Source: Strix aluco
Taxonomy: Eukaryota > Chordata > Aves > Strigiformes > Strigidae
NCBI RefSeq assembly: GCF_031877795.1
Contig: NC_133931.1
Coordinates: 26,348,264-26,412,263, forward strand
Direction of reading: 5' to 3'
DNA length: 64,000 nucleotides
The notes beneath the pieces are model-generated. The model ran no database searches and was not told where the DNA came from. It worked only from the letters and a program-made list of their open reading frames with translations. The translations under genes were made by a program, and so were the position numbers. Shown here piece after piece: positions 47,601 to 62,600 of this stretch (position 1 is its first letter; each line of letters begins with the position of its first letter).

Positions 47601-50600
47601 TTGAAGAAATTATTAACTAAAACAAGAATGTTTTATTAGACTTTTTCTAACATCATCTGAAAAGACTGGATGAGGAGGCGTGTGGATTTACATTTCTGGG
47701 AGGCACCCATCCTCAGCAATGATGGGTTTAGTCCCAGTCCTTGGTAGGTTTTTTGCTTTTTTCTCTCATGTCCCACATTTTCTATGAAGTTTTTGTTACT
47801 AACATCATTTATTGTGCTTAGTACAACACTTTGTCCTCTCAGGGAATGTTGAAAAATGATCTGAAGCATGCCTTTGGTGCTCAGGGCTATAGATAACTAA
47901 TATCTGATTATTGGTGTTCAAAACACAGGGCAACACTCAATAGACCAAATGGACAAGCTCAGAAGAAAAAAATTGAGGATGGTGCTGGTACTAAAGGAAA
48001 AGTAGTAACTTGTGGATTAAAGCTACTTGTTTGAGTTGCTTCCATGGGATTCAGCCCTCAAAGTATTACTATTCTACATGGAGCTATAAATCCACTTGTA
48101 AAATGGCCTCGGGACATTTTCACTGAGAAAAGATTATTGCCAATGGACTGAGTTTTTGGGAGGTGACTGAACACAGAGACCCTCCCAGATGCAGGGGTTT
48201 GAATTGCCCCATCCTTCTTTTTGTGGTTTTGAGTCATCAACATGTGGTAACGCAACTACCGTATTAAGGACAGCCTTGGGCAGCTGAACTTTGTTTTCCC
48301 ATTGGTAACATGTTAGGTTGTTAGACTGGCTTGTGTCATGCCAATTACAGATATAGCGAGCTACAATAATGTTACAGCCCCAGATGTAATAACTAAGATC
48401 ACCAAAGGGAATGTCTTACAAGACTCACCCACAGAAAGATCACTTAAGGCTGATGCTCCAAGTTTTGATTTAAAACGCAAGGGCTGAGGTCTGCAAGCAT
48501 TAGCATTTGCGTGGAGTTACTCATATGTCTAACTTCAGGCCTGCACAGATTAGGGGCTGGCAAGACTCAGATCTCAGAAACAAAATACTGAAAAGAATAC
48601 AGAAGAGATGGAGATATGAATATGATACTAATTTATGTCAAAATTAGAGATTTCTAGATCAGCACAGACGTTTTTTGAGGACATAGTCTTTTCCCATAAG
48701 TATGAGGGTAAAATATAAGAGACAAGAAAATCAATGCCAACACCTCTGAAGTATCCACTGTAAAGGACTCCCACTGAAAATTGTTTAAACTCAGAACAGG
48801 AGAAAGAATGCAGCCATAAACTGTAAAAAGTGGGAGTTTCACAGCCTTTGAGAAATACTGTGTAAAGTCCAGCTTCATGTCTTTTCTTTTAGTTAACTTC
48901 AGTTAGAACAAGTAGGCGAGGGTTTTGCACTGAACCTGTGCCTCTGTGTCATGTCCCCAGCGACCTTGCTTCTTCCCTTCTTCACTTGTATCTTCTGCAA
49001 GAAAATAGTTAGACAGAGAAGTAGGAAGAATGGAAATTGAGTGAGACGTGTATCTCAACAAGACAGCTCTATAAAAGGGAATTACTCAGCAGCATTGGGA
49101 ATACATCAGAAAAAAACAAATCCAGGATTTACTGCCTCTGTCAGCTGTAATCAGATCCAAAACCAAATCTGAGCTCTCGTGTCTGGAAGAAAGAACAGTA
49201 CTTAGACATGTACCTTGGGACAGTAATGCTTTGGGCTGGGATGGTAGTGTGCCTCAACTACCTCCTTCTTTTGTGATCAGACCCTGTGCCAAGTCTATAT
49301 ATATTAAAGAAACACATTACCCTCAGTTGTTTGTTTTTTAGGGCCCATTCTACAGGGTTGCTGACCCTGGCTGGCCACCTGGGTTCCTGTAGCAGCAGAG
49401 AGGCAGCCACGTGGCTCTGCAGTCACTGCCCTCCCTGAACACAAGGCTCTTATGATTCACGGACCATTTACGGTGGTCTTGATAATCACCACTGAGCTAC
49501 ATCATTGGGAATTCCTGCTGGGGGTGTCTGTGGTTTAATACTCACCAACACAGCATCCAGGTGGGTAACTTGAATAGAAACAGTCAGTAAGCACACTGTC
49601 ATGTTCAGCCTTCATGCCATGCTGCAGAATAGCGGTATTTCCATCTAAATGCCAGGCAGGAAAGCAGTGTATTGAGCAGAGTACAGGATATGAGCCAATC
49701 ATCTAGTTTGTTCAGTATTCTTGAGAGTTATTGTGGGCTAGGCAGAAAGAAAAATAGCCTACAGTTTCCAGTACTGTTCTCTTCCTAAATGATCCTGAAA
49801 GATTTTATTGATGTAAGCTACTCCCTCCATTTAGGCTGAGCTATGAATTCTTATGAACCCAGATGATGTGTCATGGTATGCATTCAACAATATCATGACA
49901 TTTTGCAGTTGTGCATGATTTGTGAAGATGGTCTACTTGAACTAAATGTGTATCATTGCAACTGCAAGCTGAGGTCTAGCTAGTGTTTTCTCTTTCCTTG
50001 CACACACACCAAAGCCCCATTTCTAATTTAATGTCTAGATTAAATTCAACAATAAATCCATGCACCCATTTTAGGGACCAAGATCACTTGCAAGCTGAGT
50101 CAGCAAAGTAATACTGAGAGCTAGTACCAGCCAGGTCACGAGAAATTTGCAACTTGGGGAAACCCAACTGACTAGCAGGGATCTTGAACAACAGGTTTCC
50201 TATGCAGGTAATATGTAGAGAGACGGTCACCTTCAGAGGGGAATTGAGCACCAGAGCCTGCTTAGGCATCCCAAATTACCCTCTGCAAGTGTCATCTTTC
50301 TCTAGTGACTAAACTCAAAGGGGTTTAGTTTCCCCTAAGAAAAACAGTTTTTCTCTCCGGAGCCTTAGTTAGAAACTGAAATGCAGGCAGTCTGATTGCC
50401 ACTGAAGAGAACAGCAGGATCAGCGGAACAGCAGAAACACACATTGATGTGCTGTGCCTGCTGCCAGGTCACCAGGGTAAAAGGAGACTTTTCAAGGTCA
50501 GAGACAGTTTATAGGTATTTTCTGGCTCCTCTAGTTCAACTGCAGGGAAAGTAGGATCAGGAGAGGCTCTGGGCAAAAGGGCAAGGGAATTGAGTAGAGT

Positions 50601-53410
50601 GTGAGTGAAAAAACTTGACCCACTCCTGGATTATAGCCTCTGATCCTGGATTCAGAGGCTTGTTGTACATGAAAGCACCATTTTTCAAATGTGCTTTGTC
50701 ATGAAAAGGCTGTTACAGGAAGCTGGGAGAAAAAAACCCTGCAGTGAGTGGGACGCTGACTCCAGTCCAAAGATGGTCACACAGTCCCTCAGGTGCACAC
50801 GTACAAACAACCTTGCCCAAAACAGAGAGAGGCAGTGGATGTGCAGCCGGCACTCGCTGCCTCCAGCTTCACTCATCCCAGCCTCCTGTTAACAACTGTT
50901 TTGGAACAGTTGCTTAGATACCGCAAGAGCCTGGCTTCAACTCCAGGCAAGTTAATTTGACTTTAAAACTTGACAATACCAAACGTATTCCAGGGTTGAG
51001 ACACACTTGCAGCTGAAAACCACAACATTGGTAGGCATCAGTATTAAATCTAACTCGAATGAACAAACCTCATGTCAGAGGTCTGGTCAAACCCCTCCTT
51101 TCCTTCTCCTCAGGCTCTCAAGGATAGTTGCAATAAGACCCACATGTGAAATTTCACATGCCCTCAGCTTGCTGGAGCTAGGCTGAGTGCCAGCTCCATC
51201 CATCCTTGGCCTCAACTCCTTGATGGGGGCTCCAGGTGCAACTTTACATTTGCCAGTCCTTGTAGTGACGAGGCCCTACAATTTAAATGCCATGGCTACA
51301 GATCTAATGACATCTCACCCCTGGTTCTTGCATCTTTTTTAGGAAGCCACCTGAGATGCAAGCTTTCTGGCTCAAGGTTTATTTCTGCAAGGACTTAGGT
51401 TAATGAAGGTACCACTATCAGACAGATACCACTTGAGGATATTCTGACTTAATTGCCTAAGGAAAAAAACCAAACCAAACAGAAATGGAATTGCATGAGG
51501 GAACCCCCCTTCCACTCTCTCTCCCATCCCATTTGGGGTCTGCTTCTGTCCAAGTTGTCAGGGTCCCTTGAATCTACAGATAATGGCCCTCTTAGCATCA
51601 AGCAGCTGAAAATGACTGAAAGATCAAGAATAAAACATTTCTTATTCTTTTGTAGCTTTCAGGGTTTTTTTGACAATTGGTCAACAATAATAAGCAGTCT
51701 CAGACCCCAATTATGCTGGATAAAAGGGCATTTATTTCTCATACTACTTACTCGTGCATCCAGAAATGAGTTCTATCATTTAGAAATTAATGGGACCTGG
51801 TCACTGTGCTGTTCTGAAGTGCTTTTGTGACTGATAACTCAGAAATGCTTCTGTGATTTTTCCCTTATCACTAATATATTGATGGTTGTGTAGGACTCTG
51901 CTGCAGCAACATTCCTTGCTGTAGCATGCTGACTTAATGACCATCTGGGGCTAGCACATATGGGCTGTTTGGATCCCTGTCAGAGCAGCCATGCAACGCT
52001 GGGCTACTCCTCCCATTAACTGGTTACATCCATGATTTGATACAGTCAGAAACGCAGATTTGAGTAGATTTCACTTTCTGTGGGAGCATTCATTAAATAG
52101 AAGTTGACTGGACTGAATCTTGCAGTCCTTAATCAAATATTATTCTCAAGAAGAATGAGGGAAGGGGGCCTTAGACCAATGAAAATCAAACCACTCTTTC
52201 ATTGTTTTCTTATTAATATATCTCCCTTCATTTGGAATGCAATAGATTGTCTCTCTCAGCCCAACAGCTGAAAAACAGGGCCCTTATTTCCCTTGGGAAT
52301 AATTTAAAGTGGTGTAACATGCCACTGAGAACAAATAACCTAAGAAAAGTGCTGTAGACAACATTTTAATGAGCTTTATCAGATGATGAAAAATATAATG
52401 TTTTCCTGTGCAGCCATGGGAGGAGCCATGAACCTTGATCTTGACAGTGGCCATGCAAGAGAATAAAGGCAAAACTGAGAAAGGATAAGGTTTTCCAGTG
52501 TCAGTTTTCACCCTTGAAAACCAGAATCTCTCTCTTATTTGGTCTGTATAAAAACTGTCTATGTCTACAGATATTTCTGATGCTCTTCTGTGTAATATCT
52601 CATTCTATAAGAAGTTGTAGTTTTGAGCCATATTACCACACTGAAGCAGCAATTTTTGCTGCCATATACTTCATAAGGAAATAACTTTTAATGAAATCTT
52701 GTCCAGAAATGTGTCCTAAAAAACAGTTGTAAAGAAGAATAAAATCCCTTTGCTAATTAAAAAAAAAATGCATTTTCTCTCTTAGGCATATTCAATTATC
52801 TTAATCAAAGGTATAAAGGACCTAAAGGGAGGTCTTAAACTGAAATTGAGAGTATTTCTTACTTGATATCTCTAAGCAAAGGGCGGATCATTAAATCAGC
52901 TGGAAGAAGTGTGGGTTGGATCTCAGGAGGCTGCCTTACGGCTCTTTGCGTTTCCAGAGGCTCACTGGATCCAGTGAGGCATCTCCCCCCAGTTGGTAAG
53001 CCTTCCCCTGTGCATTCATGCTTGGCCAGTTTTACTGCCCACTCTTTTTTCAAGCTACCTCCTGTGCCATTGTGAAACATTGTGCAGTTAATGGACTCTG
53101 GAAAAACCTTTAGAAGAAAAAACAGGTAAAGCAAATTGATGAACTTGTGTGGGTTAATCATCATCACATACAGTTAAAAAAACCTGGTTGTTTTTCTAGA
53201 TGAAAAACATATGGAAATGAAAATCTGCCATTTTATGTCCACCTCACACAAGATGTGTCTCTTAGCTTGACTCTGCCCCTCTTATCATGAGAAAAACCAC
53301 AAAGTAGTTACCGTAAAAAGAAGATAAATTACCTTAAATGGACAGCAGATTTCCCTGCTGGTAATTCCCAAATGGAATAAAGCCAAGCAGTGTTGACAGT
53401 CCTGTGGTGG
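44638..53410. other. Intergenic, no gene recognised
   Basis: Longest frame is 168 codons (46550-47056, +), with no family resemblance and a length expected by chance in this much sequence. T-rich near 45890-46090. No LINE or LTR recognised. Confidence 0.55.
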
Positions 53411-53625
53411 GGAAGGGAAGGGAAGGGAAGGGAAGGGAAGGGAAGGGAAGGGAAGGGAAGGGAAGGGAAGGGAAGGGAAGGGAAGGGAAGGGAAGGGAAG
53501 GGAAGGGAAGGGAAGGGAAGGGAAGGGAAGGGAAGGGAAGGGAAGGGAAGGGAAGGGAAGGGAAGGGAAGGGAAGGGAAGGGAAGGGAAGGGAAGGGAAG
53601 GGAAGGGAAGGGAAGGGAAGGGAAG
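53411..53625. repeat. Perfect (GGAAG)43 pentanucleotide array
   Basis: 215 bp of uninterrupted GGAAG units, with two extra G immediately before. One strand is pure purine. The open frames across it (GREGK repeats on plus, SLPFP repeats on minus) follow from the period and are not genes. Confidence 0.98.
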
Positions 53626-56600
53626 TCAGTATTTTAAGTGGAAATTCTATAACTGCAATTTCCAAAAGTAAATTGAACAAGCAATGTGTATTTTATATAT
53701 ATTATACTGCTTCAACTGAATTTTTTTCTATTCTAGGGTGCCCTCAGTAGGGTATCAAAAAATCAATATGCTACAAGGGAAAATAAACAGAAGTTATAAT
53801 TTTTTATCTAATATCAGAACAATGAACCTCAGGTAAGGATAAAATAAACAGACCATTTATAAGTTACTGTAAGAAGATTTGGAAAGACAAACTCATTGTT
53901 TATTAACTAGCAATAGTAAAGTCTGCATCTGTCAGGATACCTGCTGACAGATTTATTTCTGAGTGTAACTGGGAGAATATATTTTTAGACAAGGGTAGTA
54001 TATTTTTCTTGTAATATGAAAGTTCAGCAGGAAGAAATAACTCAGTCTTGCAAAAAGTTCCTAGGGCAGTGCTGTATTTTTATGAGCACTAGATTTTACC
54101 AAGATTAGTGTCCATCAAAAGTTAAAAAAAGAGTGGTTTGCTTTTTAAAGAAAGGAATTGCTTAAAAAAAATGTTATTCTACTAAAGTTCCTGCAATCAG
54201 ACTAGCAAAACAGGAGGTCTAGAGGCATACTGGGAGGGGAGTATTTTGTTCCCAGAGGAGAAAAGATTTTTAGTATCATTCAGACATCTGCATTCTTCTG
54301 TGATGTTAAAATCCCTTATCTAAAATGTGTTTCAGTTTTGTGTGGTGATCAGCAAATACAGAAAGGTCCAAACTCAAACTTTTAATTTAAAAATGTCTTT
54401 TTTATAGTGAGGATATGAGATACTGGCCCATGGATGAACACCGAGGCTGACTGGCTGGTAGCTCCATGGTAGAGCTAGAGTCCATGGTAGAGCTAGAGGA
54501 TGACTGTGTCTAACCAGCAGCCCATGGTCTATGTCACAGTATTTGTGCTGAGTGGTTGTGAGAGAAGAAATCTGGTGGGAATATGGCAGCCCTCACCCAA
54601 CCAATGAAGTAAATTCAAAATTTGATGGCCAAATATCTCATCCTTAAATTTAAGAAAGAGAACAAATGCGGTTCATAGTAAACAAATACAGCACGGTTAG
54701 GAATTTGTCTCCCACCTCCAAAAAAATACTGAGAATATTAGTGTTTTGTGTAAACAGATTTCTTCACAAAAAAATAGGTGACCACTGTGGAAACTGTTCA
54801 TGCCATTAAACAAACAACAAAAACACATTTTGACCATAAATATTTTCTATTTTGAAATATCATTACAATATACCATTAGTTGCAGGAGCTGAAATTCAGC
54901 TGTTTTCCATACAGGCTCCTCTGTGCTCTGGCCTTCTTCATCACAGCACATCACCCTGAACGCACCTGAGAGCTCAGCGAGGGGAGAGGTACCACACCGC
55001 ACAAGACAGGATGTGGCAAGAGACTCTGCCCATGAGAGGAGTGGGATGGGGAAGCAAGGATCCTGCTCTGTCTAGTGGGCATTAAGCAGAGGCAATTCAG
55101 AATTTATGATCTGGCTAGAAAGGTATTGATTGACTAGTAAAGTTTTTGAAACACCCCCAAGGTCTCCTTCTCTTTAACAGAAGTGGCTGATAAAGCCTCA
55201 AAACAGAATTGCTTTGCTGGAATAGCAGGCGGCTGAGAGACCATGCAGTGTTTGGGACTTAGGGGCGGGATGGGGGAGCACATCTGGAAAAGCACTGTAA
55301 CTAGCCTTCAACTTCTCTAATGGTCTGCATCTTGAAACAGAGCTAAGAGTGTGGTCTGGCAGACAGGCAAGCTGGGAAACTTGGGATATCATGACCTCGT
55401 GTTGCTATTTGCAACAATGGTTATATGTGTTGCAAGATGCTCTGAAAACTAGCAATAATCAGGTGTGCTATTTCCTTATGTTGGATGCTTATTTTCTATT
55501 TCAGACAGGCAGAGAACAGGCAGAGGCAGCTGGGATTAGGAGTGGCATTACAATGCTCTTCGTGTTTATGTTATAAATGAATTTTTCAAACTGAGATTTA
55601 ACAAGCAGGATTGTGCTTTAATCCTAAAAACAAAGAACAAAATTGTGTTTTGAATGTTTCCATATTTTCAAGGAGAGTAACAAACATTTCTATTGAAATG
55701 AAGACATTAGACTGGGAGGGAGAAAGGGCCTAAATTAAAATTGAGATATAGCAAAACATTGCATAATTCTCATCTACATGATTTAGGCACTCTAATGTAT
55801 CTCTTACCTATCTGTAACACAAATCCTATGAACCTAAAGCAATCCTGAAATAAATTTACTTCTCAGGAGAATGTCAAGTATATTTCTTACAGGTTGTAGT
55901 TTAAGTGGCTTTAATTACTACCCAGTGAAAAATCCTATGGATTTAAAATAACATTTTTTTCCTTTAAAAAAATGTACTGCACTGTAGTAAAGAACTCAAT
56001 GTATCTGCCCAACAACATGAGCCATCCAATTGCGCTAAGGTCACTGATGTTGCAGAAAAGCTCACTTGTTCTTGTTCCCTTTCTCTTTGCCTCCTCATTA
56101 TCCATCTTCTCCTATGTCAGATTTGGACCTTCAAGCAATGAAACCGTATTTCAGTTCTTTGACAGCAATTTTCTCCTTCTGTAGAGTCCATAGTTACCTG
56201 AGATTTCTGCTCAGTCCCTGAAATTCAAAAGGCTCTATGTGTTTGAGAAAGGCAAATTCAAACATAATCTTTGGCTCAGTTTAATTCAGGAGCTGCAAAT
56301 TTACTACAAATTATATTGATACTCCTAAAAAACCTCTTTTTTTTTTTTTGTGAAAAATACTCACCAAATGTTCTGCTTTATACTGCTTGTCTATGTATGA
56401 ATGAGCTGCTTACACCTTACTTGTCCTGATTATGGAAATGTTGCTGTTTGTCACAACTAAACCATATATCCCACCTCCAAACAGATTTGGGAGGAAGAGG
56501 AAGGGGTTCTTTGCTGAAGGGACCGCTGGTTGCAGCAGTTAGTTATTGGAAGGCAGAAAGAAAAGAGGAGAAGGAAAGAATAGAGCAGAAGCAGAATAAA

Positions 56601-59600
56601 GTGAAGGGAAATAAATAAAAGAGAAGGAAAACATTTATGCCCAGTGCTGCAGCTCTATAACCTGGCCTAAGTGTCAGCCTTCAGAGTGGCATTTGAGGAT
56701 TATTCATCCCTACTGAGAGCTGGAAGGACGATAAAACAATAGGAAAATAACAAGCAGATGCTTGCCAGAGAAATTTTTTCTATTTGTAGTGAGGTTAGAA
56801 ACAAATAATCAAAACAAGATCCACTGCAACTTTTGCTTTTTCCACAAAGTTTTCCCTGCCAAAGACCTAACGTCACAAGGATCTGTTAAAGCTGCTGGCC
56901 TGGAGCAGCTACAGGGCTGCCGTGACAGCTCCCACCAGAAGAGACCTGTGCTATGAGCACACAGGGGCTGCATCATGGTGTCTTCTCCTGGGCTTCCTGT
57001 TGCCCCCCACCTCTGCCGTGAAGCCACTTTCCCTATCTAGTGCAAGACCTTGCTGTCACCACCTGCCACTGCTTTCAGGGTCCCCAGACCTCAAACCTAG
57101 GCTGTGTTCAGTCCTGCACCCACCCATTAAGAATCAGCCCACCCACAGCAACTCCCTAAACACCTCCATTAAGGAACTTTACAAGGGTTACAAACCTTTA
57201 AGGTGGCACAAGACGAGTACAGATCTAGGGAAAAGAGGAACTGCCTACATGCCATTCTCTGCTCCCTGGAACACAGCAGATGCCCCATCTACCTGCCACA
57301 ATTGCCATGTCCTCCTGAATGGAGAGGGCATGTTCCTAACAGAGAAGAGTTATCCCTATGGCTTTGGTGTAACCGCCGGATTAAAGAACAAATCTGGGGT
57401 TTGGTAAGAAAACATAGAGAAAGTAACCTTTAAAACCACAGTATTTACATTGTAAAATTGCTTGTATATGTCACAAGACAAACAACTCAGAGCAGAGGCA
57501 TGATCCTGATTGCAGAGCAAAAACTAAACAGACCACAGCTTAATTCTGGGTACCTTACAGGCTGCAGAGTCCATCGTGCTCCATTGTGTAGGCAGAAAAA
57601 TTTTGCAAGAGGCATAATCTGGGACAGTTTGAATCTGGAGGTGATCATATAGTGGATCAGGGTGTTTAACCACAAGAAGAACACAGCTATGGCTTAGGTT
57701 GTGGAAAGAAACCACTCCATGACAGTGGTGCTTAGACACCACAGCATACAAAACTGCAGCCCCGATCCTGCAGTGCATTAAGTGTAATCTGAGTGTCCCC
57801 AAATTGTGGATTTCCACAATTCAGTTGCACTCTCAGAGGTAAGTTGAGAGAGAGAAGCAGAGGGCAAAGGTCTCTATAAGAGATTGGAGACATCTTCATC
57901 AGCAACATTATGGTGAAAAAGATAATTATCATAATAGAAAGTATATCTTGAAGTTGGATTTTTGTTTTAACAGGTGAAGTTAACATTAACTCTTCCTGGG
58001 TATTCGACCTAAGTAAACTCAGGTGCTCAAAAGCTATTGTAAATGAAATGAAACAATTGCAAATGTGGTTCAGTCAACGTCCTATTTCAAATCAGATGAA
58101 CATGTTTGCAGTGTTTTGTTGCCCAATTACTAATCTAGAAAAAAACAGAGATAATCCTTCAAAAAGTACATGTGCATACCATGAATTTATCTTGATATAG
58201 TTGCCCATGGAATATTCTGCAGTATGAAATTATTATGAATAATCTTCATGTTTGCAGCTCTCTTTGTCTTATTAATGTCTGCATTGAACACAACTAGATT
58301 TCAGAAGACTTTCCCACCAGAGAATATGAAAAAAAGGTAAGTTGGTTTGATTGATTGCTCTGGTCATTGTGCTTAAAGATGTAGAACTGAGTTTGCTTAA
58401 CAACTTTGATAAGCAAGATTTCACACTGAAAGTTTTTTCCTTCATAACTGGTATGAAATCAAAGAGACAACAAAGATATTAATAAGAATATGCAACATAA
58501 TCCACACAAGATTTTTTCTTTCCTAATCTCCTGCAGGAGAGCATGGTGTGTCTCCAGCCTAGGAGTTTCTGTAAATCAAATGATCCTTGTAACTCGGAGC
58601 AATCCTTTTGCTTAAATTGTTGTCAACGTGATCTGCAAGGTGTAGGATGGAAAGCAGAAATGTAGCTGTACTGTATTTGCACTGCACTCCAAATTGAGAG
58701 AGAATGGAAAAATTAAGAGCAGACTGGAAAAATAAAATCCCTGTTTCTAAACAATAAGAGCTGTGAGATATCCACTGTTTTGGTTAATATTTTTTCCATG
58801 TTAAAAAAGCCTATTTATTTTAAGGTGTATTTATAGAAGGCATTCTCTTCCTTTGCATTTTACTATGCCTCTAATTTTAATTGATGCACTCCTGTGGCTA
58901 TAGGCAGGGAGAAGCAGCAATTCAGAGGAGGGTTTGTGCTGAAGGGTGTTGGGTAGGTGACCAGCCCATTTCTTATATAGACATCTGAGGCATGGCAGAG
59001 CTGGAGACTGGCTGTGCATGGGTGTCTCCAGTTGCTCTGTCCTGGAATTGCAGACTGCTTCTCTCTGGAAATCTGTACATTAAAGCCTGAACTTTCATTG
59101 AGCAGGAATAGCCCCCAGCTATAGATTGAGAGAGTCTCTTGACTTTGTGAAATGTCACACATTCATTGCCTCAAAAATTTGCACCAATAGATGGAAAATG
59201 TGGGAAATCTTCCCAACCTAATGAGCCCCTTCTTACTTCTTGTCCAGGAAAGCTGGCTATTTCCTCGCAGAGAGGACTGAGGATATAACACTCCAGCTAT
59301 AAAAGACCATCTTTTTCCATCTTCAGAATGATTGAACTCCCATGAGGCCTTGGGATGTTTTCATAATTATTTCCAGTTTCTAAAACTTCTTGTAAATACA
59401 GACTCCTCAGCCCCACTGATATGAATAGACTAAACAGGACTTGAACACTGACACACAACTGGCACACATCTGTTTCCCTGACCAGCTCATCTGCCTGGTT
59501 CGATTTTGGGCCCAGCCATGAGGTCCCCTCATGGGCAATGCCTGGGTACCTTTGGGGGACTATACCCGGGATAACATGCGTGGATAACACCGCTCCGCTT

Positions 59601-62600
59601 GAGGGGGACAGTTGAGCTGCGAGGGCTTTGGCTGTGCCTGCCGTGCTGCGCAGACTGCCCTCGGGCTGGAAGGGCAATGCCTGGGGATTTCACTTACCAG
59701 CCCAGACACAGACCATTGAGCCACTGTAGTTCCCAATGACTGAATTTGGGCTTTGTTATTTCAGTTTAAGATGGCTGTGCTGCGGTCCAGCAATATGTTG
59801 AGTGTTTTTACAGCATGTAATGAAGGATAGATTTTGCATGTCCTGGGCTGCACAGGAGAGCAAGTGAGGCTGCTTGAGGGTGCAAAGGCTGACAGGCTAC
59901 TGCCAGAGGGCTATGCCAGGTGGGGCAGCCAAACTGCATGAGCAGCATCCTTCCTGGCTACTGGGAAGGGTCTCAAGAGGGAGGAGAGACCTCCGGAACC
60001 ACATGCACACTGTGTTTCAGAGGGAACCAGTTCCCTCAAAACAGGTGTAAGGGGTGAGTTCAAACTGGTGTCACGTGAACAGGCAGGAAACAAGGAGATA
60101 GATGTGAACTGCAGAGCTAAGCTTTTTGAAGTGTAGATGCCATCCTAAAGTGCAAGAGGTGATACTGCTGACTGATATTAGTAATATTATTTAATCCCTT
60201 GAATATTCAATAAAAATGCTGAATTCATACTGATTAATTGAATGCTCTCTATAAAACTGCCTACTTACACAGCCTCCCACAACCTCTCTTCCACATCTTC
60301 ATTTAAAGAAAAGCCTCATTATCCTTGTGTGGCAGGGACTGGGTGTTAGATAAAAATGTGTGTGTGACACAAATATCTTTTGATTACACTATAAAAACTA
60401 GGAAAAAGATCCAGAGAGAGCTAGATGATTGGGTAAGGGGTTTTTCAAAGAAAGGGGAAGCAGTTTGAAAACAAAGAAACTAGGAAAAAATGGAGAAGCT
60501 AAGGCAAATCCGTTCTGCACAAAGCTGACCATCTGGAACATGTTACTGAAGAAAAGATGTGGGATCACATAGACTGTTTCTGGAAAAGGAGGGGCTTGAG
60601 GGGCATGGAAAAAAAAAAAAAAACTCCAACATGGTTGAATTAAGAGCCAGCCACAAACACTGAGCCAGATGGCTTTTTCTCTTCTTACAATGATGTATGT
60701 TCTCATCTTTCTATATCTTTGCTAATCACTTTAACACAGAAGAAGTACATGGAGCAACATGTTAAGGAGGAAGCAGAGGGACCTAGGTAAGATGGAAAGA
60801 ACTTTAATTCTATTGTATACCTTTCTGTACTATAAACTGAAATTCAAAACAGGGATGTCTCTCTTATGCAACAGTACATCTGCTGCTGTTCTGAAGTCTT
60901 TGGGCTCAGAAACCCTTTCCAGACAGTGCAGAGCAATCATTTGGGTGTTTTGACAGGTTTCCAGCTGTAAGCCATATATTTGTTTTATAGCAAATTTTAG
61001 GTTAGTTCCTAGGATTTAAAACATATTCAATCTGCTTTTGTTTTACAATCTGTAAACACTTTTAGAGCTCTATTCTTTATTTAATGATAGATAGGCACAA
61101 CACAGCTGTTCTCCAGTGGCCTGTATTTTCAGTATAACCTTATTCTTTCCTACACGCACTGTTCAGAGTTTCAAACATGCTAGAAGAATATGGGCCAAAA
61201 CATCAGCAGGCCAAAAGTGGTCTGAAATGAACAGAGGAGGTGAATGATTTAAATTCATATCTGCAAGATGGTGACACTGACCATCTCTCACAGTGCCCAG
61301 GGCCATAGAAGATGGGTTGGGTACAGCTGGTACAGGAATATGGTTCTATGGCTCAGCAGAAGATACTCAAGGTAGTGTGAGGGGTACAAACAAAATAGGC
61401 ATGTCAGCACAGAGCCTGTTGGACAACTGCACGTAGTTCTCAGAAAGGTCAATTGATGCAGGTCAAGCGTTGCATCAACACGATTATAACTGCTCCTAGT
61501 AGCCAAGGCAGCTTGTTCAGAACTGATGTGTCGGCATGACACTGCCCCATGTCACATAATCCCACTGTGAGAAGAGCTGAGGGAGAGAGCCCTGAGCAGC
61601 ACAGCGATTGTATGGAAAGCATCAGTGCAATTGCCCAGCTGAAGCTAAGTTTTGCTGCCTGCACAGCCATGTCAGAGGGCTGGATCTGTACCTCTGTTTA
61701 ATGATGCCCTCAGCTGTGCCCTGAACTCTCGTTCGGCAGGGTACATTATGATCTCCCCATTAGCAATAAAAAAACATGTTTCTACTTTGGCTTCAGTTTA
61801 TACTTCAGATGATCTCCCAGCACTAAGGAATGCAATGTGCCATTATAATGAACACCACAGGCCCTCAGAATTAGGCTGGCACCTATGCTACATTACAAAT
61901 GCTTGCATATAATCTTCCTTTTAGAGAAACTATACTGACAAACTGTAACTCTCCTCTTTGGACGTGCCCAGCTCATGTTCCCCCTGTAAACACTGCACAT
62001 TCACAAATCAGCCCCATGCTCCAGCAGGATAAGCAACAGCAATGAGTTCAAATTTACCTTCTGACACGTCAGTGCAAACACAGTGAATTTTTTCCTTGGT
62101 GTGAAGTTGCTCTTCAAGGAAAAGAATTGTTTCCAGAAAGTCTTCTCCCCCCTTACTTACAAAGCTTTAAGACAGGAAATCCAATGAGTGGTGGACTTGA
62201 CAAGCGTTTCTTTTTTATATACTCACATTAATAACTTTATCCTTCTCAGAAACTACTTGGCTGTTCAAAACATGCTGCCCACAAGCACAGGGACAGCTCT
62301 GCAGATGCTGGAGGGACCTTTCCCTTCTTCCTCTCAGGAATCCTGAATTCCTACCCCCAGACCTAAATCAGGTGGCTCAGCCTTTTGTGGACTTCAGTTG
62401 GGAAAGAAATGGCCAGATACACCATTTTGGGTGCCTCCCCTCCTGCTGTCAACTTTCCTTACCCTTTTGACACCTTCCATTTAACTCCTTTGGGACATAC
62501 AGTGCTGGGAACAGCCACCCTGTTAGCTGTTTTGCAGCTGGAAAACCACCTGAGACAGGGTTACCAGAGCACTACTGGGTGGAGGGGGTGGTGGGCAGAG

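Noticed and set aside
53285-53680. 131-codon minus-strand and 93-codon plus-strand frames of pentapeptide repeats
   Set aside because: They are produced by the (GGAAG)43 array.
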